Shown: positions 10,274-18,416, numbered from the stretch's first letter. The stretch is DNA of 64,000 nt from Brevibacterium marinum (GCF_011927955.1 NZ_JAATJN010000001.1:3224001-3288000); one strand, 5' to 3'. Notes: generated by a model not told the origin, from the letters alone. Translations and numbers: made by a program.

Positions 10274-11388
10274 GATGTGTGTGGTCCTCTGTTGAGTGTT
10301 TCGCCGAGGTGGTCGAGGAAGTTCCGTGCATCGATCGTGCGGATGATCTCAGCGTTGCTGTCCTTGCCCCACCGTCCCAGCCAATCGGCGACGGTTTCGC
10401 CTCGTGTGAGTGTACCCGTGAGTTCGACGTCGATCGGCGCGCACACCGTCATCGCCCAGGGCAGAATGCCCGTCGTTCCGTTCGGGACGACCCCGTCCCT
10501 CGCTGAGGTGGGCCCTCCACGGCCTCCGCGTGCCCATTCGATTGCACAGGCGAGGACGAAGGGGTCGTGGATGTGGGCGACGTAGCCAAGCCCGTCCGAG
10601 TCGTGGAATTCGAAGTAGAACCGCAGGGCCTCGGCCATCTGGGTCAGCCAGCCGGGCCACGGAGATTCTGACGTGCGGCCGGCGGTGAGGATGTCGCTGA
10701 GGCGTTCGGGTGTCATCTCGAGCGCTTCGGTGGCCTCGATCGGTGCGATGACGGGCAGGTGCGGCAATGTGGCCTCGTGCTCAGCTCGATCGAAGGCGGA
10801 GATGACGGCCGCAGTCGACTCCGGGTCGAAGCTGACGTTCCATTCGGTGGTCGGTCGGGTGTTGCCGCGATAGTTGAATGCCCCGCCCATGATGAACAGC
10901 CGCCTCATCAGGTTGGGCAGATCTGGTTCGATATCGAGTGCCAGAGCGAGGTTCGTCGCAGGTCCGATGACGACGCCGATGAGTTCACCGGGATGGGCCC
11001 GTGCCGCATCGACCCAGGCCTGGGCTGCGCTGATCGTGCTCATCGGTGATCGCGGCCGCGGCAGTCGAGCGTAACCGGCCCCAGTGGGCCCGTGGGTGAG
11101 GTCGCCATATTCGGGTCCGGTCGCGAGCGGGTCGGCAGGGTCCTTCCCGCAACGTCCCGCCTGCCAGATCGTGGGCAGGTCGCTGCCCGCGTGGAGGGCG
11201 ATGTCCTCGCGCCCGGCGAGCTCGAGCCAGCCTCGGGCATTTGCCGCGACCTGCGCTGTAGGCACGTTTCCGCCTGAGGCTGCGATGCCGATGATGTCCA
11301 CGTCGTCTTGGCACAGCAGATATCCCAGCGCGATGGCGTCGTCGATTCCGGGATCGCAGTCGAGGAACAGAGGCAGTCTGGATGGCAT
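10270..11388 (-). CDS. Nucleoside hydrolase (IunH/RihC family)
   Basis: Cleaves the N-glycosidic bond of nucleosides to base and ribose. The calcium-binding aspartate cluster LFLDCDPGIDDAIAL is at the N-terminus; VVIGPATNLALAL, FIMGGAFNYRGN and EWNVSFDPE follow in the family order, and DPFVLACAIEW is the last calcium-binding segment. The ATG at 11388 with GGAG three bases upstream is chosen; an open frame extends far upstream but has no family similarity. About 372 residues, longer than the usual 310-330, mainly at the C-terminus. Overlaps the ECF S component by four bases. Confidence 0.88.
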   Translation of the reverse strand: MPSRLPLFLDCDPGIDDAIALGYLLCQDDVDIIGIAASGGNVPTAQVAANARGWLELAGREDIALHAGSDLPTIWQAGRCGKDPADPLATGPEYGDLTHGPTGAGYARLPRPRSPMSTISAAQAWVDAARAHPGELIGVVIGPATNLALALDIEPDLPNLMRRLFIMGGAFNYRGNTRPTTEWNVSFDPESTAAVISAFDRAEHEATLPHLPVIAPIEATEALEMTPERLSDILTAGRTSESPWPGWLTQMAEALRFYFEFHDSDGLGYVAHIHDPFVLACAIEWARGGRGGPTSARDGVVPNGTTGILPWAMTVCAPIDVELTGTLTRGETVADWLGRWGKDSNAEIIRTIDARNFLDHLGETLNRGPHTS

Positions 11389-11420
11389 GCGCTCCATTCT
11401 GCCGGAATCGCGCCGCTTCC

Positions 11421-11879
11421 TCACCACCGGCTCTTGCGTGTCCAGTTTCCGCAGGGCTGGGTCGATCCTCGTCTCACCAACTGGCAGCACAGGTAGATCG
11501 TCTTCGCCGGTGGTTCGTCGATTCCGAAGGCATTGCGCAGGTCGATGGGCTCCTCCGATCTGAATCCCGTACCGATGACCTCTCCCCATTCCGCCCCGGT
11601 GAACCACGGGTGAGAGGACACCCAATACGCATTTCTGAACATCTCGCAGTCGCAGCAGCAGGCGCCCATGCTTCCCAACCTCTCCAGCAGCGCGGTGGCC
11701 CGCGGCGCGGTTCGATCGCGGAACGTCAGCGCGAAGCGGTGTGTTCCATCGCATCCGAACTCGCCGAGCTGGCGGAAGACGTAGCAGACCAAGCACTCCC
11801 CCGCCCGCGGAGTGAGGATCCGGGCGGAGGCCGCATCGACGACGGTTCTGACTTCTGATTCCATGATGTCTTCGTCCAT
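11421..11879 (-). CDS. DUF2695 domain protein
   Basis: Protein of 152 residues with many cysteines. The segment HRFALTFRDRTAP followed by GACCCDCEMFRNAYW resembles the DUF2695 signature (a Gly-x-Cys-Asp-Cys-Glu motif), probably a metal-binding site. It ends 32 bases before the nucleoside hydrolase on the same strand and so may be the first gene of that operon, or an independent gene reading into it. Its start faces the sugar kinase gene. No biochemical role is known. Confidence 0.65.
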   Translation of the reverse strand: MDEDIMESEVRTVVDAASARILTPRAGECLVCYVFRQLGEFGCDGTHRFALTFRDRTAPRATALLERLGSMGACCCDCEMFRNAYWVSSHPWFTGAEWGEVIGTGFRSEEPIDLRNAFGIDEPPAKTIYLCCQLVRRGSTQPCGNWTRKSRW

Positions 11880-11998
11880 GAGGCCACGGTTCCAGACGGC
11901 ACTGACACGGACTTATCCCAAAGTGCTCATGTGACCGATATATGTACTATTCTGCCTGTTCAGACACTCGGCATCCGGTTGCGCATAGAATCGGGTCC

Positions 11999-12886
11999 AT
12001 GAGCATTCTTGTCATTGGTGAGGCTCTCATCGACATCGTCAGTGCAGCCGGATCGCCGGATCGCTATGCGCCGGGTGGGGCTCCGGCCAATGTCGCCCTC
12101 GGCCTGGGGCGTCTCGGCTCGACGGTCGATCTGCTCACCGACGTCGGTGATGATTTCCACGGCGGGTTTCTGCTGGCCCACCTGCGGGAGTCGGGTGTCA
12201 GCGTGCATGCACGGCCGACGGGTTCGACCTCGACGGCACGAGCCGTGCTGTCGCCGGACGGATCGGCCGAATACGATTTCTCGCTTCGGTGGGCACCTGA
12301 TGCCTCATTGGTCGACGACGGAGAGTGGTCGGCGATCCACGCCGGCTCGATCGCGGCCTTCCTGTCCCCCGGTGCCGCGGCCGTCGACGCTCTCCTGGAG
12401 CGGGGGCAGGCGTCCTCGGCTCTCCTGTGCTTCGATCCCAACATCCGCCCGACCATCATCGGAGCACACGAGTCGGCCCTCACCCGGTTCGAGGTCCTCG
12501 CCTCACGAGTCGACGTGGTCAAACTCAGCGATGTCGATGCGGATTGGCTCTACCCGGAGTCAAACCGCGAATCCCAGATCGAGCGGATCCTCGACCTCGG
12601 TGCCTCACTGGTGGCACTGACACGCGGATCGGAGGACGCCATCATCGCCACCGCCTCGGCGAGGGTGAGAGCTCCGGTGCGCACGGTCGACGTCGCGGAC
12701 ACGATAGGTGCAGGAGATTCCTTCATGTCGTCATTAGTGCACGACCTGCAGGACTCACGCTCACAGTTCGATGCCATGAGCGAGAGCGAGCTCAATCAAC
12801 TCGGCGAGAATGCCTCACGACGTGCCGCCGTCACGGTTTCTCGCGCGGGCGCCGACCTCCCCTGGGCCAGCGAAGAGGGCGCCTAA
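11999..12886 (+). CDS. PfkB-family carbohydrate kinase (fructokinase-like)
   Basis: Ribokinase-fold sugar kinase of 295 residues. The N-terminal SILVIGEALIDIV and GGAPANVALGLGRLG give the sugar-binding part. The anion hole and catalytic base are in DTIGAGDSFMSSL near residue 240, and LVALTRGSEDA is the nucleotide-binding strand. The ATG at 11999 is preferred to upstream starts because the family begins directly with the first beta strand. The substrate is probably fructose or a related hexose or ribose. Its end overlaps the convergent SRPBCC fragment by 72 bases. Confidence 0.87.
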   Translation: MSILVIGEALIDIVSAAGSPDRYAPGGAPANVALGLGRLGSTVDLLTDVGDDFHGGFLLAHLRESGVSVHARPTGSTSTARAVLSPDGSAEYDFSLRWAPDASLVDDGEWSAIHAGSIAAFLSPGAAAVDALLERGQASSALLCFDPNIRPTIIGAHESALTRFEVLASRVDVVKLSDVDADWLYPESNRESQIERILDLGASLVALTRGSEDAIIATASARVRAPVRTVDVADTIGAGDSFMSSLVHDLQDSRSQFDAMSESELNQLGENASRRAAVTVSRAGADLPWASEEGA

Positions 12887-13129
12887 CTGCTCGAGGACGA
12901 TTCGGTGTCCGTTGCGACTGCCCTCGATCATGTCCGGACCGACGAATGACACGACCTGATCGACGATCGAAACCCGCGTCCCCGCGGGGACGTCGGAGAA
13001 GGTCCACGTGATCAGGGCCGTGCCGAGCAGGTCTTGGCCTGACCACACGGTATCGGTGCAGACCGCATACGATCCCTCCTCGATGCAGATATAGGACATC
13101 GCGGCAGAGAATTCGAGCAGCGGATGCAT
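12815..13129 (-). CDS. SRPBCC family fragment (C-terminal half)
   Basis: Open frame of 104 residues preceded by a GGGGG ribosome-site-like run. MSYICIEEGSYAVCTD ... ALITWTFSDVPAGTRVSIVDQ and the final helix MIEGSRNGHRIVLEQLGALF match only the second half of an AHSA1/SRPBCC domain of about 150 residues. The first strands and helices are absent upstream, where a different fragment lies. It may be a shortened but expressed protein or decaying DNA. Its last 72 bases overlap the convergent kinase gene. Confidence 0.5.
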   Translation of the reverse strand: MHPLLEFSAAMSYICIEEGSYAVCTDTVWSGQDLLGTALITWTFSDVPAGTRVSIVDQVVSFVGPDMIEGSRNGHRIVLEQLGALFAGPGEVGARARNRDGGTS

Positions 13130-13141
13130 CGTCAGCCCCCT

Positions 13142-13243
13142 TCACCCGCCGGAGAAGACGCTGTGGTTGCCGTCCTCGGTATCGGTCAGCAGACCGATGA
13201 ACATGATTGCTCCCTCGAAATCGAATGTTCCAGGTGATCGCAT
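13142..13243 (-). pseudogene. Possible remnant of a VOC protein C-terminus
   Basis: A 33-codon frame whose end, FIGLLTDTEDGNHSVFSGG, resembles the last strand of VOC/bleomycin-resistance proteins (typically FIALFTDTEGNxVGL). The rest of such a protein is missing: the frame begins beside a 12-bp-arm inverted repeat. The internal ATG at 13204 has a GGGAG site upstream, so a 20-residue peptide could be made. It lies 12 bases before the SRPBCC fragment in the same frame and strand. Confidence 0.4.
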
Positions 13244-13244
13244 T

Positions 13245-13273
13245 GTGGGTAGTTGCTGTTTGCAACCACCCAC
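13245..13273. promoter_or_regulatory. Inverted repeat, probable regulator-binding site
   Basis: Arms gtgggtagttgc (13245-13256) and gcaaccacccac (13262-13273) pair with one mismatch across five bases. A further half copy, tgcaaccac, is at 13276-13284. The same nonamer in the opposite orientation, gtggttgca, lies upstream of the HxlR gene at 13865. The repeated half-site GGTTGC suggests an operator for the adjacent HxlR protein. Confidence 0.5.
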
Positions 13274-13350
13274 GATGCAACCACAGAGTTCCGGGCCGGA
13301 CAAGCATCCTGAAAACGGTCAGCCGCTGGCCGGCCGATCGAACCGACCTA

Positions 13351-13851
13351 TCATTCGGAGCCGGTGCCGCCCAGCGCGGCCTCGTACTCGGCCTGCAGTC
13401 GCTGCGAGGCTCGGGGTCGCGTCGGATCACGCAGCGCCGCGCCGAGGTGGGTCTCTCGCAGCTCGTCCATGAGGTCGTCGACGAGTTCAGGGGACTCGGC
13501 GAGGATGCGGGCGCGCACCGTCAGTTCCGGCGAGGTGGTTCGGTGGTTCATGCCCCAGGTGCCGAGCGCGACCATGACCGGCACGACCTGGATTCCCGCC
13601 TCGGTGAGGGTATAGGTCGCCTTCTGCCCTCTGACCGTGTCCGCGCGGGTGAGCAGGCCTTCGTCGACGAGTCTGTGCAGACGCGCGGCCAACATGTTCG
13701 ATGCGATTCCCTCGTCGTTGAGAGTCAGAAGCTCACGGAAATGTCGCCGTCCGCCGAATACGATGTCGCGGAGGACGATGAGACTCCAGGAGTCCCCCAG
13801 CACTTCGACGGCGGCATTGATCGCGCAACCGGAGCGGGGCTCATTTCTCAC
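13351..13851 (-). CDS. HxlR family transcriptional regulator
   Basis: Winged-helix DNA-binding protein of about 166 residues. RSGCAINAAVEVLGDSWSL carries the conserved Cys and Trp of the family; VLRDIVFGGRRHFREL, GIASNMLAARLHRLVDEGLL and YTLTEAG complete the HTH and wing. The GTG at 13851 is chosen because GGAGG lies five bases upstream; a TTG start at 13881 would give ten extra residues. A long C-terminal helix replaces the usual short tail. Divergent from a dihydrofolate reductase-like gene, its probable target. HxlR proteins often sense reactive aldehydes or quinones through the Cys. Confidence 0.88.
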   Translation of the reverse strand: MRNEPRSGCAINAAVEVLGDSWSLIVLRDIVFGGRRHFRELLTLNDEGIASNMLAARLHRLVDEGLLTRADTVRGQKATYTLTEAGIQVVPVMVALGTWGMNHRTTSPELTVRARILAESPELVDDLMDELRETHLGAALRDPTRPRASQRLQAEYEAALGGTGSE

Positions 13852-13864
13852 TTCTTCCTCCCAA

Positions 13865-13908
13865 GTGGTTGCATTGCACAATCACTGCATTCTACGCTTG
13901 AGGCAACC
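13865..13908. promoter_or_regulatory. Half-sites between divergent HxlR and reductase genes
   Basis: TGGTTGC at 13866-13872 and its complement GCAACCA at 13903-13909 flank the short divergent promoter region. The half-site matches the inverted repeat at 13245-13273, which supports autoregulation and control of the reductase-like gene by HxlR. This is pattern-based inference. Confidence 0.45.
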
Positions 13909-13935
13909 ATCGCTGACAATCACATCGGAGTGATC

Positions 13936-14589
13936 ATGTTTCGTGCTCGCGTGCACAGCCAGTTCGTTTCCCTCGACGGCTTCTCCGCCGGCGATCATGT
14001 CACCTTCGACAAACCGATCGGTGATGCCCAAGCACTCTTCGGGTGGTTCGACGGGCGTGGCATCGAAGGCATCGGTGACGTCGAAGCTCCAGTGACCGTG
14101 GACCGGGCTCTCTTCGCAATGTGGGGTCAGGGTGTCGGTGCCGAGATCATGGGGCGAAAGAAGTTCGGGCCGCAGCACGGGCCGTGGCCCGATGACGGTT
14201 GGCGTGGCTGGTGGGGCGAGGAGCCGCCATTCAAGACACCGTGCTTCGTCCTCACACACCATCCCCACGAGCCTCTGCGCTTCCCCAATGGGACGAGCTT
14301 CGAATTCATCGATGCCGAGCCGACGCAGGTCCTGGAGCGTGCCCAGGAGGCGGCGAAGGGTCTGGATGTCCGCATCGGCGGTGGCCCATCGACGATCCGG
14401 CAGTTCCTCGCCGCTGATCTCATCGAATTCATGCACGTGGCAATCGTTCCGGTCACGCTGGGGCACGGGACGCGCCTGTGGGAGGGAATCGGTGGGGTCG
14501 AAGACCGCTTCACCATCGAAACGATCGGTTCCTCGAGCGGACTGACGCATCAGCTGTGGAACAGGAAGGATCGGGTGGGTTCGGCCTGA
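13936..14589 (+). CDS. Dihydrofolate reductase-like (RibD C-terminal) protein
   Basis: NADPH-dependent reductase-fold protein of 217 residues. SQFVSLDGFSAG is the first strand with the catalytic-loop region, EIMGRKKF the nucleotide-binding turn, CFVLTHHPHEPL the next strand, and VRIGGGPSTIRQFLAADLIEFMHVAIVPV the glycine-rich cofactor site and following strand. Start at 13936 follows GGAG; an open frame extends upstream through the divergent regulator and is not used. Probably a stand-alone reductase, not folate metabolism. Likely under control of the adjacent HxlR protein. A terminator hairpin overlaps its stop codon. Confidence 0.82.
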   Translation: MFRARVHSQFVSLDGFSAGDHVTFDKPIGDAQALFGWFDGRGIEGIGDVEAPVTVDRALFAMWGQGVGAEIMGRKKFGPQHGPWPDDGWRGWWGEEPPFKTPCFVLTHHPHEPLRFPNGTSFEFIDAEPTQVLERAQEAAKGLDVRIGGGPSTIRQFLAADLIEFMHVAIVPVTLGHGTRLWEGIGGVEDRFTIETIGSSSGLTHQLWNRKDRVGSA

Positions 14590-14602
14590 ACCCACCCGAT
14601 CC
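14568..14602. terminator. Hairpin at the end of the reductase-like gene
   Basis: Perfect 15-bp stem (ggatcgggtgggttc at 14568-14582 with its complement at 14588-14602) and a five-base loop, overlapping the stop codon. It has no strong T tract. It lies between convergent genes and may terminate from both sides. Confidence 0.65.
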
Positions 14603-14669
14603 TGTTGAGCCGAGAGACCGCCGGCGAACGGTCGACCTCTTCAGGTTCGGCTATTCGCGAATGCTTCGA

Positions 14670-15356
14670 TCACTTGATGGCATCTGCGATCGGAGTGCTT
14701 CCGTCGTAGAAGTTCACGGTCTGACGCACTGCGGCGTTCTTGTCGATGACGTAGGTCATGACATCGGCGACGAGCTCGCGCGAGGTGACCTTCGTGTCGC
14801 CGTCGGGTGTCACTCCGTCGACGTCTCCGTTCTCATCGGCCAACAGCACGCTGCCCTTCGACGGCTCCAGCGTCAGTCCGCCGGGTCCCAGGATCGTGTA
14901 ATCGAGCGAGCTCGCCCGCAGGTGCTCGTCCGCACCGTGCTTGGCCTGCACGTAGGGGTAGAACGAACTGTCGGGATCGACTCGGTCGAGATCGACGCCG
15001 GCGGTCGCATAGGAGACGATGACGTAGCGGTCGACACCGGCCTTCGCACTGGCATCGATCGAACGCTTGGCCGCTTCGAAATCGACGGCGCGAGTCCGAT
15101 CCGGGTTGCCGCCACCGGCGCCTGCCGAGAACACCACGGCCTTGGCTCCGGTGAAGAGTTCTTCGAGCTTGTCCGTATCGGCCGATTCGATGTCGAGGAC
15201 GACCGGAGTGGCGCCCGCAGCCTCCACCTCGGCGGTCTGATCCGGGTTGCGGATGACGGAGTCCACCGAGTATCCGGCTTCCTTGAGCTTCGGCGCGGCC
15301 ATGAGCGCGATCTTGCCGTGACCTCCGAGAATGACTACGCGGTCTGCCTCAGACAT
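14670..15356 (-). CDS. NAD(P)-binding protein, atypical SDR (NmrA/YwnB-like)
   Basis: Rossmann-fold protein of 228 residues. VVILGGHGKIALMAAPKL is the N-terminal nucleotide loop of atypical short-chain dehydrogenases, followed by SVIRNPDQ, VVLDIES and AVVFSAGAGGGNPD. YPYVQAKHGADEHLRAS carries a YxxxK-like catalytic pair and LDYTILGPGGLT is the usual next strand. The ATG at 15356 has a clear AAGGAG site; upstream ATGs are not used. Probably a small oxidoreductase or redox-sensing protein with unknown substrate. Convergent with the reductase-like gene. Confidence 0.85.
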   Translation of the reverse strand: MSEADRVVILGGHGKIALMAAPKLKEAGYSVDSVIRNPDQTAEVEAAGATPVVLDIESADTDKLEELFTGAKAVVFSAGAGGGNPDRTRAVDFEAAKRSIDASAKAGVDRYVIVSYATAGVDLDRVDPDSSFYPYVQAKHGADEHLRASSLDYTILGPGGLTLEPSKGSVLLADENGDVDGVTPDGDTKVTSRELVADVMTYVIDKNAAVRQTVNFYDGSTPIADAIK

Positions 15357-15448
15357 AAATTGCTCCTTCATCGGTGTGCTGGTGGCTCTGACATTGGCAA
15401 CAGCCCCAAATGGCTGCGTTTTATTCCACACCGGGTATTCTCATCGTC

Positions 15449-15616
15449 ATGTCGAGGTCTCCGCACATCGCTGCTGCCCTGCACACCATGGGCCGCGGCC
15501 ACAAAGGCCCCTTCGCCCAGCGAGTCATGCTCCGCACGGGTTACGAACTGCGACACCCGCAACTGTTCGACCTCCTGTCAACCGCGCATGCGCGCTATGC
15601 GCGGCAGGTCCGATGA
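15449..15616 (+). CDS. Small hypothetical protein, 55 residues
   Basis: Short basic protein (MSRSPHIAAALHTMGRGHKG at the start, HARYARQVR at the end) with a third-position GC bias typical of real genes in this window. No recognised domain, signal peptide or membrane helix. It starts about 90 bases from the divergent SDR gene and ends five bases before the M23 peptidase, so the two may be co-transcribed. No good ribosome site is visible. It could also be a chance open frame. Confidence 0.4.
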   Translation: MSRSPHIAAALHTMGRGHKGPFAQRVMLRTGYELRHPQLFDLLSTAHARYARQVR

Positions 15617-15621
15617 CGTGA

Positions 15622-16248
15622 ATGACCATGGACCCGAAGACACCGTCGCTCGATGTCAGCTACCCATTCACGGGCCGTTGGCTGGTCCAGAACAGTCCAG
15701 CTGATCGCGTACCCAGCCACGGAACGACAATGTTCGCCTCTGCACTCGCCATCGACTTCGTTCCCGTCGATGGGACCGGACGGTCGGCCCCTTACACTGT
15801 GGCATCGGTCTTCCGGTCAGAATCTCCGAACATATTCCCCGGGTTTGGCCAGTCGGTGCTGGCGCCGATAGACGGGATCGTTGTGGCCACCCAGCAGTCT
15901 GCGGCCGATCACTCGGCTCATCGGGGCCTGCCTTCAGTCCGGTATGCGCTGAGCCAGCGCAGCCGAATCGGTGGAAGCTGGACGTCAGCCGCCGGCAATC
16001 ATGTCCTGATCGAATCTTCAGGCATTGTTGTCGCCATCTGTCACCTGCAGCGCGACAGCATCGCAGTCAGAAACGGACAAGAAGTGCGCATCGGCGACCT
16101 CTTGGGCCGTTGCGGAAATTCCGGGAACAGCACAGAACCCCACGTCCACCTGCAGGCCATGGACGGTCGTGAACCTGCGTCTGCCCGTGCGGTCCGACTG
16201 TCCTTCTCCGGCAATATTCCCAGCAACGGCACCGTGGTCGACGTCTGA
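15622..16248 (+). CDS. M23-type (LytM) metallopeptidase domain protein, apparently cytosolic
   Basis: Protein of 208 residues with a LytM/M23 peptidase fold. SHGTTMFASALAIDF supplies the first His and Asp zinc ligands and EPHVHLQAMDG the HxH motif. VLAPIDGIVVA and GRCGNSGNSTEPH are the flanking strands. Unusually there is no signal peptide or membrane anchor, so a periplasmic peptidoglycan role is not obvious; the enzyme may act inside the cell or the substrate may differ. Follows the 55-residue gene by five bases. Confidence 0.8.
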   Translation: MTMDPKTPSLDVSYPFTGRWLVQNSPADRVPSHGTTMFASALAIDFVPVDGTGRSAPYTVASVFRSESPNIFPGFGQSVLAPIDGIVVATQQSAADHSAHRGLPSVRYALSQRSRIGGSWTSAAGNHVLIESSGIVVAICHLQRDSIAVRNGQEVRIGDLLGRCGNSGNSTEPHVHLQAMDGREPASARAVRLSFSGNIPSNGTVVDV

Positions 16249-16323
16249 TGAGTCAGGCGATGCAGCGAAGGCTGCCATTCCCCCTGTGCACGATCGCCGC
16301 CATCGTCGTCTAACGTAGTCAGT

Positions 16324-16896
16324 ATGCTTCGACGCCTTGCTGCCCGCGCGTTTTGGGCATTCGGACGGTGGAAGTTGGTCACCCAACCCGCCCCGAACCG
16401 CCCCACCGTGCTCATCGGTGCCCCTCATACGTCCAACTGGGACTTCGCACTCATGCTCGCGATCGCCTGGAGTCAGCGCATCGAGGTGCATTGGCTGGGC
16501 AAACACAGCCTGTTCGAGGGTTGGCGCGGCCCGATCATGCGCGGGCTCGGCGGCATTCCTGTCGACAGAACCGACCCCAGCCGCATTGTCGCCGAGGTGA
16601 TCGACCGTGTCCATGCCGGTGAAGTCTTCGGCCTCGTCGTCACCCCCGATGGCACCCGCGGTGGCCACACCCATTGGAAGTCCGGCTTCTATCGGATTGC
16701 TCAGAAGACCGGCATGCCGGTGACACTCGGCTATGTCGATCGGACCACGATGACCACTGGGCTCGGGCCGACGATCGACATCACCGGTGACCTCTCCGCC
16801 GATATGGATCGAATCCGCACCTTCTACGCCGATAAGTGCGGTATCCGGCCTGAGAAACAGGTTGAGCCGCGACTGCGCGAGGAATGCGGACCCTAG
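16324..16896 (+). CDS. PlsC-like glycerophospholipid acyltransferase
   Basis: Acyltransferase of 190 residues in the 1-acyl-glycerol-3-phosphate acyltransferase superfamily. The catalytic HX4D motif is in APHTSNWDFAL, the second block in GGIPVDRTD, and the third in VVTPDGTRGG. The first 20 residues are amphipathic with a possible membrane contact. The protein is shorter than PlsC and resembles the small subgroup that acylates membrane lipids or precursors. It lies ten bases upstream of the PH-domain gene, suggesting co-transcription. Confidence 0.83.
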   Translation: MLRRLAARAFWAFGRWKLVTQPAPNRPTVLIGAPHTSNWDFALMLAIAWSQRIEVHWLGKHSLFEGWRGPIMRGLGGIPVDRTDPSRIVAEVIDRVHAGEVFGLVVTPDGTRGGHTHWKSGFYRIAQKTGMPVTLGYVDRTTMTTGLGPTIDITGDLSADMDRIRTFYADKCGIRPEKQVEPRLREECGP

Positions 16897-16905
16897 AATG
16901 AGATC

Positions 16906-17319
16906 ATGCGCGATTCGACCGAACCTGCCTCCACTCTGCTTGCCGCACTCAGCCGACAGCGGGAGAAACCTGCTCCTCTGAGCGCATTCAAAGTGGTCAT
17001 CGACCGCTTCCTCGACAAGGACGAAGTCGTTCATCTCGCACTCGAGGGCAACGGATGGACGTGGGTCGACCCCTTGATACTGGCAACCGATCGGCGCGTC
17101 CTGCTTCTTCGCAGGGGCGTGTTCGGGTTCTGGAGCAGACTCGACGAGATCGCCGCCGGCGATGTCTCGGGCGCGAGCCTGAAGGTGAACATGTTCTTCG
17201 GCAAGGTCATCGTCAGTTCTCGCGACGGCAGACGCATTCGCATGGGGTACGACGCGGAAAAGCACGCTCGCGCCTTCGTCGACTCTCTCAACCGGATGGT
17301 CTCCGGCCACGACCGCTGA
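16906..17319 (+). CDS. Bacterial PH-domain protein
   Basis: Protein of 137 residues. After a polar N-terminus and a helix (FKVVIDRFLDKDEVVHLALE), residues about 50-130 follow the bacterial PH pattern: LILATDRRVLLLRRGVFGFW, then I..GDVSGASLK, then FGKVIVSSRDGRRIRMGY and a C-terminal helix. No enzyme motif. Such proteins are thought to bind membranes or partner proteins. Close behind the acyltransferase gene and 24 bases before arfB. Confidence 0.65.
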   Translation: MRDSTEPASTLLAALSRQREKPAPLSAFKVVIDRFLDKDEVVHLALEGNGWTWVDPLILATDRRVLLLRRGVFGFWSRLDEIAAGDVSGASLKVNMFFGKVIVSSRDGRRIRMGYDAEKHARAFVDSLNRMVSGHDR

Positions 17320-17343
17320 TCTGCAGCTGAGGAGACGTATTTC

Positions 17344-17784
17344 GTGGATGACCTGCGTGTGCCTGCCGGACCTGGGATACCCCATGGGCTCGTCGTGCCG
17401 GGCAGCGAACTGTCCGAACAGTTCTCACGCTCCTCGGGCCCCGGGGGACAACATGTCAACACCTCCGACTCGCGAGTGCAGCTGAGCATCGACCTCGGAT
17501 CGACGACGGTGCTGAACGAGGTCCAGCGACAGCGAGTCATCGCACGACTTGCCGCCAGGCTCTCCGGTACCGTGCTCACGGTCAGTTCGGACCAACAGCG
17601 CTCTCAGCTGAGGAATCGCAATGCCGCCAGAGCGCGTATCGCCGAACTCCTCCGAGGCGCACTGGCTCCACCAGTGGAGCGCAAAGCGACCACACCCTCA
17701 CGCAACTCCCGGCGCCGGAGAGTCAGAGCCGAGCGGCGGCGATCCGAGATCAAACAGAATCGGCGACGACCTCGACCGGACTGA
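17344..17784 (+). CDS. arfB: Ribosome-rescue release factor ArfB-like protein
   Basis: Codon-independent peptidyl-tRNA hydrolase that frees stalled ribosomes. The catalytic GGQ lies in FSRSSGPGGQHVNTSDSRV, and the C-terminal tail is strongly basic (RRRRVRAERRRSEIKQNRRR), which in ArfB enters the empty mRNA channel. There is no codon-recognition domain, which separates it from RF1/RF2. GTG start. Length 146 residues matches the family. Confidence 0.9.
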   Translation: MDDLRVPAGPGIPHGLVVPGSELSEQFSRSSGPGGQHVNTSDSRVQLSIDLGSTTVLNEVQRQRVIARLAARLSGTVLTVSSDQQRSQLRNRNAARARIAELLRGALAPPVERKATTPSRNSRRRRVRAERRRSEIKQNRRRPRPD

Positions 17785-17858
17785 CGTTTTCATTCGGGTA
17801 AGGCGAGTGATGTCGCGTGAGGTGACGACGAATGACATGAGTGGCAACGAAGAGCACA

Positions 17859-18365
17859 ATGGGCCATATGAACAGCATTGAGATACTCACCGATCTGGCG
17901 CAGCGGCCTGTCGAGGCAGCCAAGCGCCTTCCCGCGCTCACACCCGAACAGCTCAACGCCCATCCCGGCGAGCACCCCAATTCGGTTGCCTGGCTGCTGT
18001 GGCACAGTGGACGCGAGGTCGACGCACAACTGTCCGACCTCACCGGTGACGAAGCGCTGTGGGAGAGCTTCAGAGACCGGTTCGGATTGGGACAGCTCGG
18101 CGACACCGTCGGCCTCGGTCACACGCCCGAGGAGGCGGCCGCGATCCAGGTTGATGATCAGCGTCTGCTCGTCGACTACCTGGAAACCACGCTGGGCTCT
18201 CTGGTGCGCTACGTCAGTGAGCTGTCGGAGAACGACCTCGGCGAGATCATCGACGAGAACTGGTCTCCCCCGGTCACACGCGGAGTGCGACTGACCTCAA
18301 TCATCGACGATGCAGCCGTGCACGTCGGTCAGGCCGCCTATGCCGCAGGTGCCGTCACCGGTTAG
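17859..18365 (+). CDS. DinB-family protein
   Basis: Four-helix-bundle protein of 168 residues. WLLWHSGREVDAQLSDL supplies the first conserved His, and the C-terminal IIDDAAVHVGQAAYAAG the second, giving a metal-site pattern like that of mycothiol-dependent enzymes of the DinB superfamily. Starts at 17859 or at the ATG nine bases on. The presence of mca elsewhere in the window shows that the cell uses mycothiol, so a thiol-transferase role is reasonable but unproven. Confidence 0.75.
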   Translation: MGHMNSIEILTDLAQRPVEAAKRLPALTPEQLNAHPGEHPNSVAWLLWHSGREVDAQLSDLTGDEALWESFRDRFGLGQLGDTVGLGHTPEEAAAIQVDDQRLLVDYLETTLGSLVRYVSELSENDLGEIIDENWSPPVTRGVRLTSIIDDAAVHVGQAAYAAGAVTG

Positions 18366-18416
18366 GGCCTCTGCCCCGTACGTGCTCTGTCCGCATACGG
18401 GTTCGTCGGCTGATCG

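Noticed and set aside
8567-10585. Open frame of 672 codons on the plus strand across the ECF genes
   Set aside because: It is antisense to EcfT and the S component, which have clear family motifs; its composition (Asp/Gly/Arg-rich) is that of a GC-rich shadow frame.
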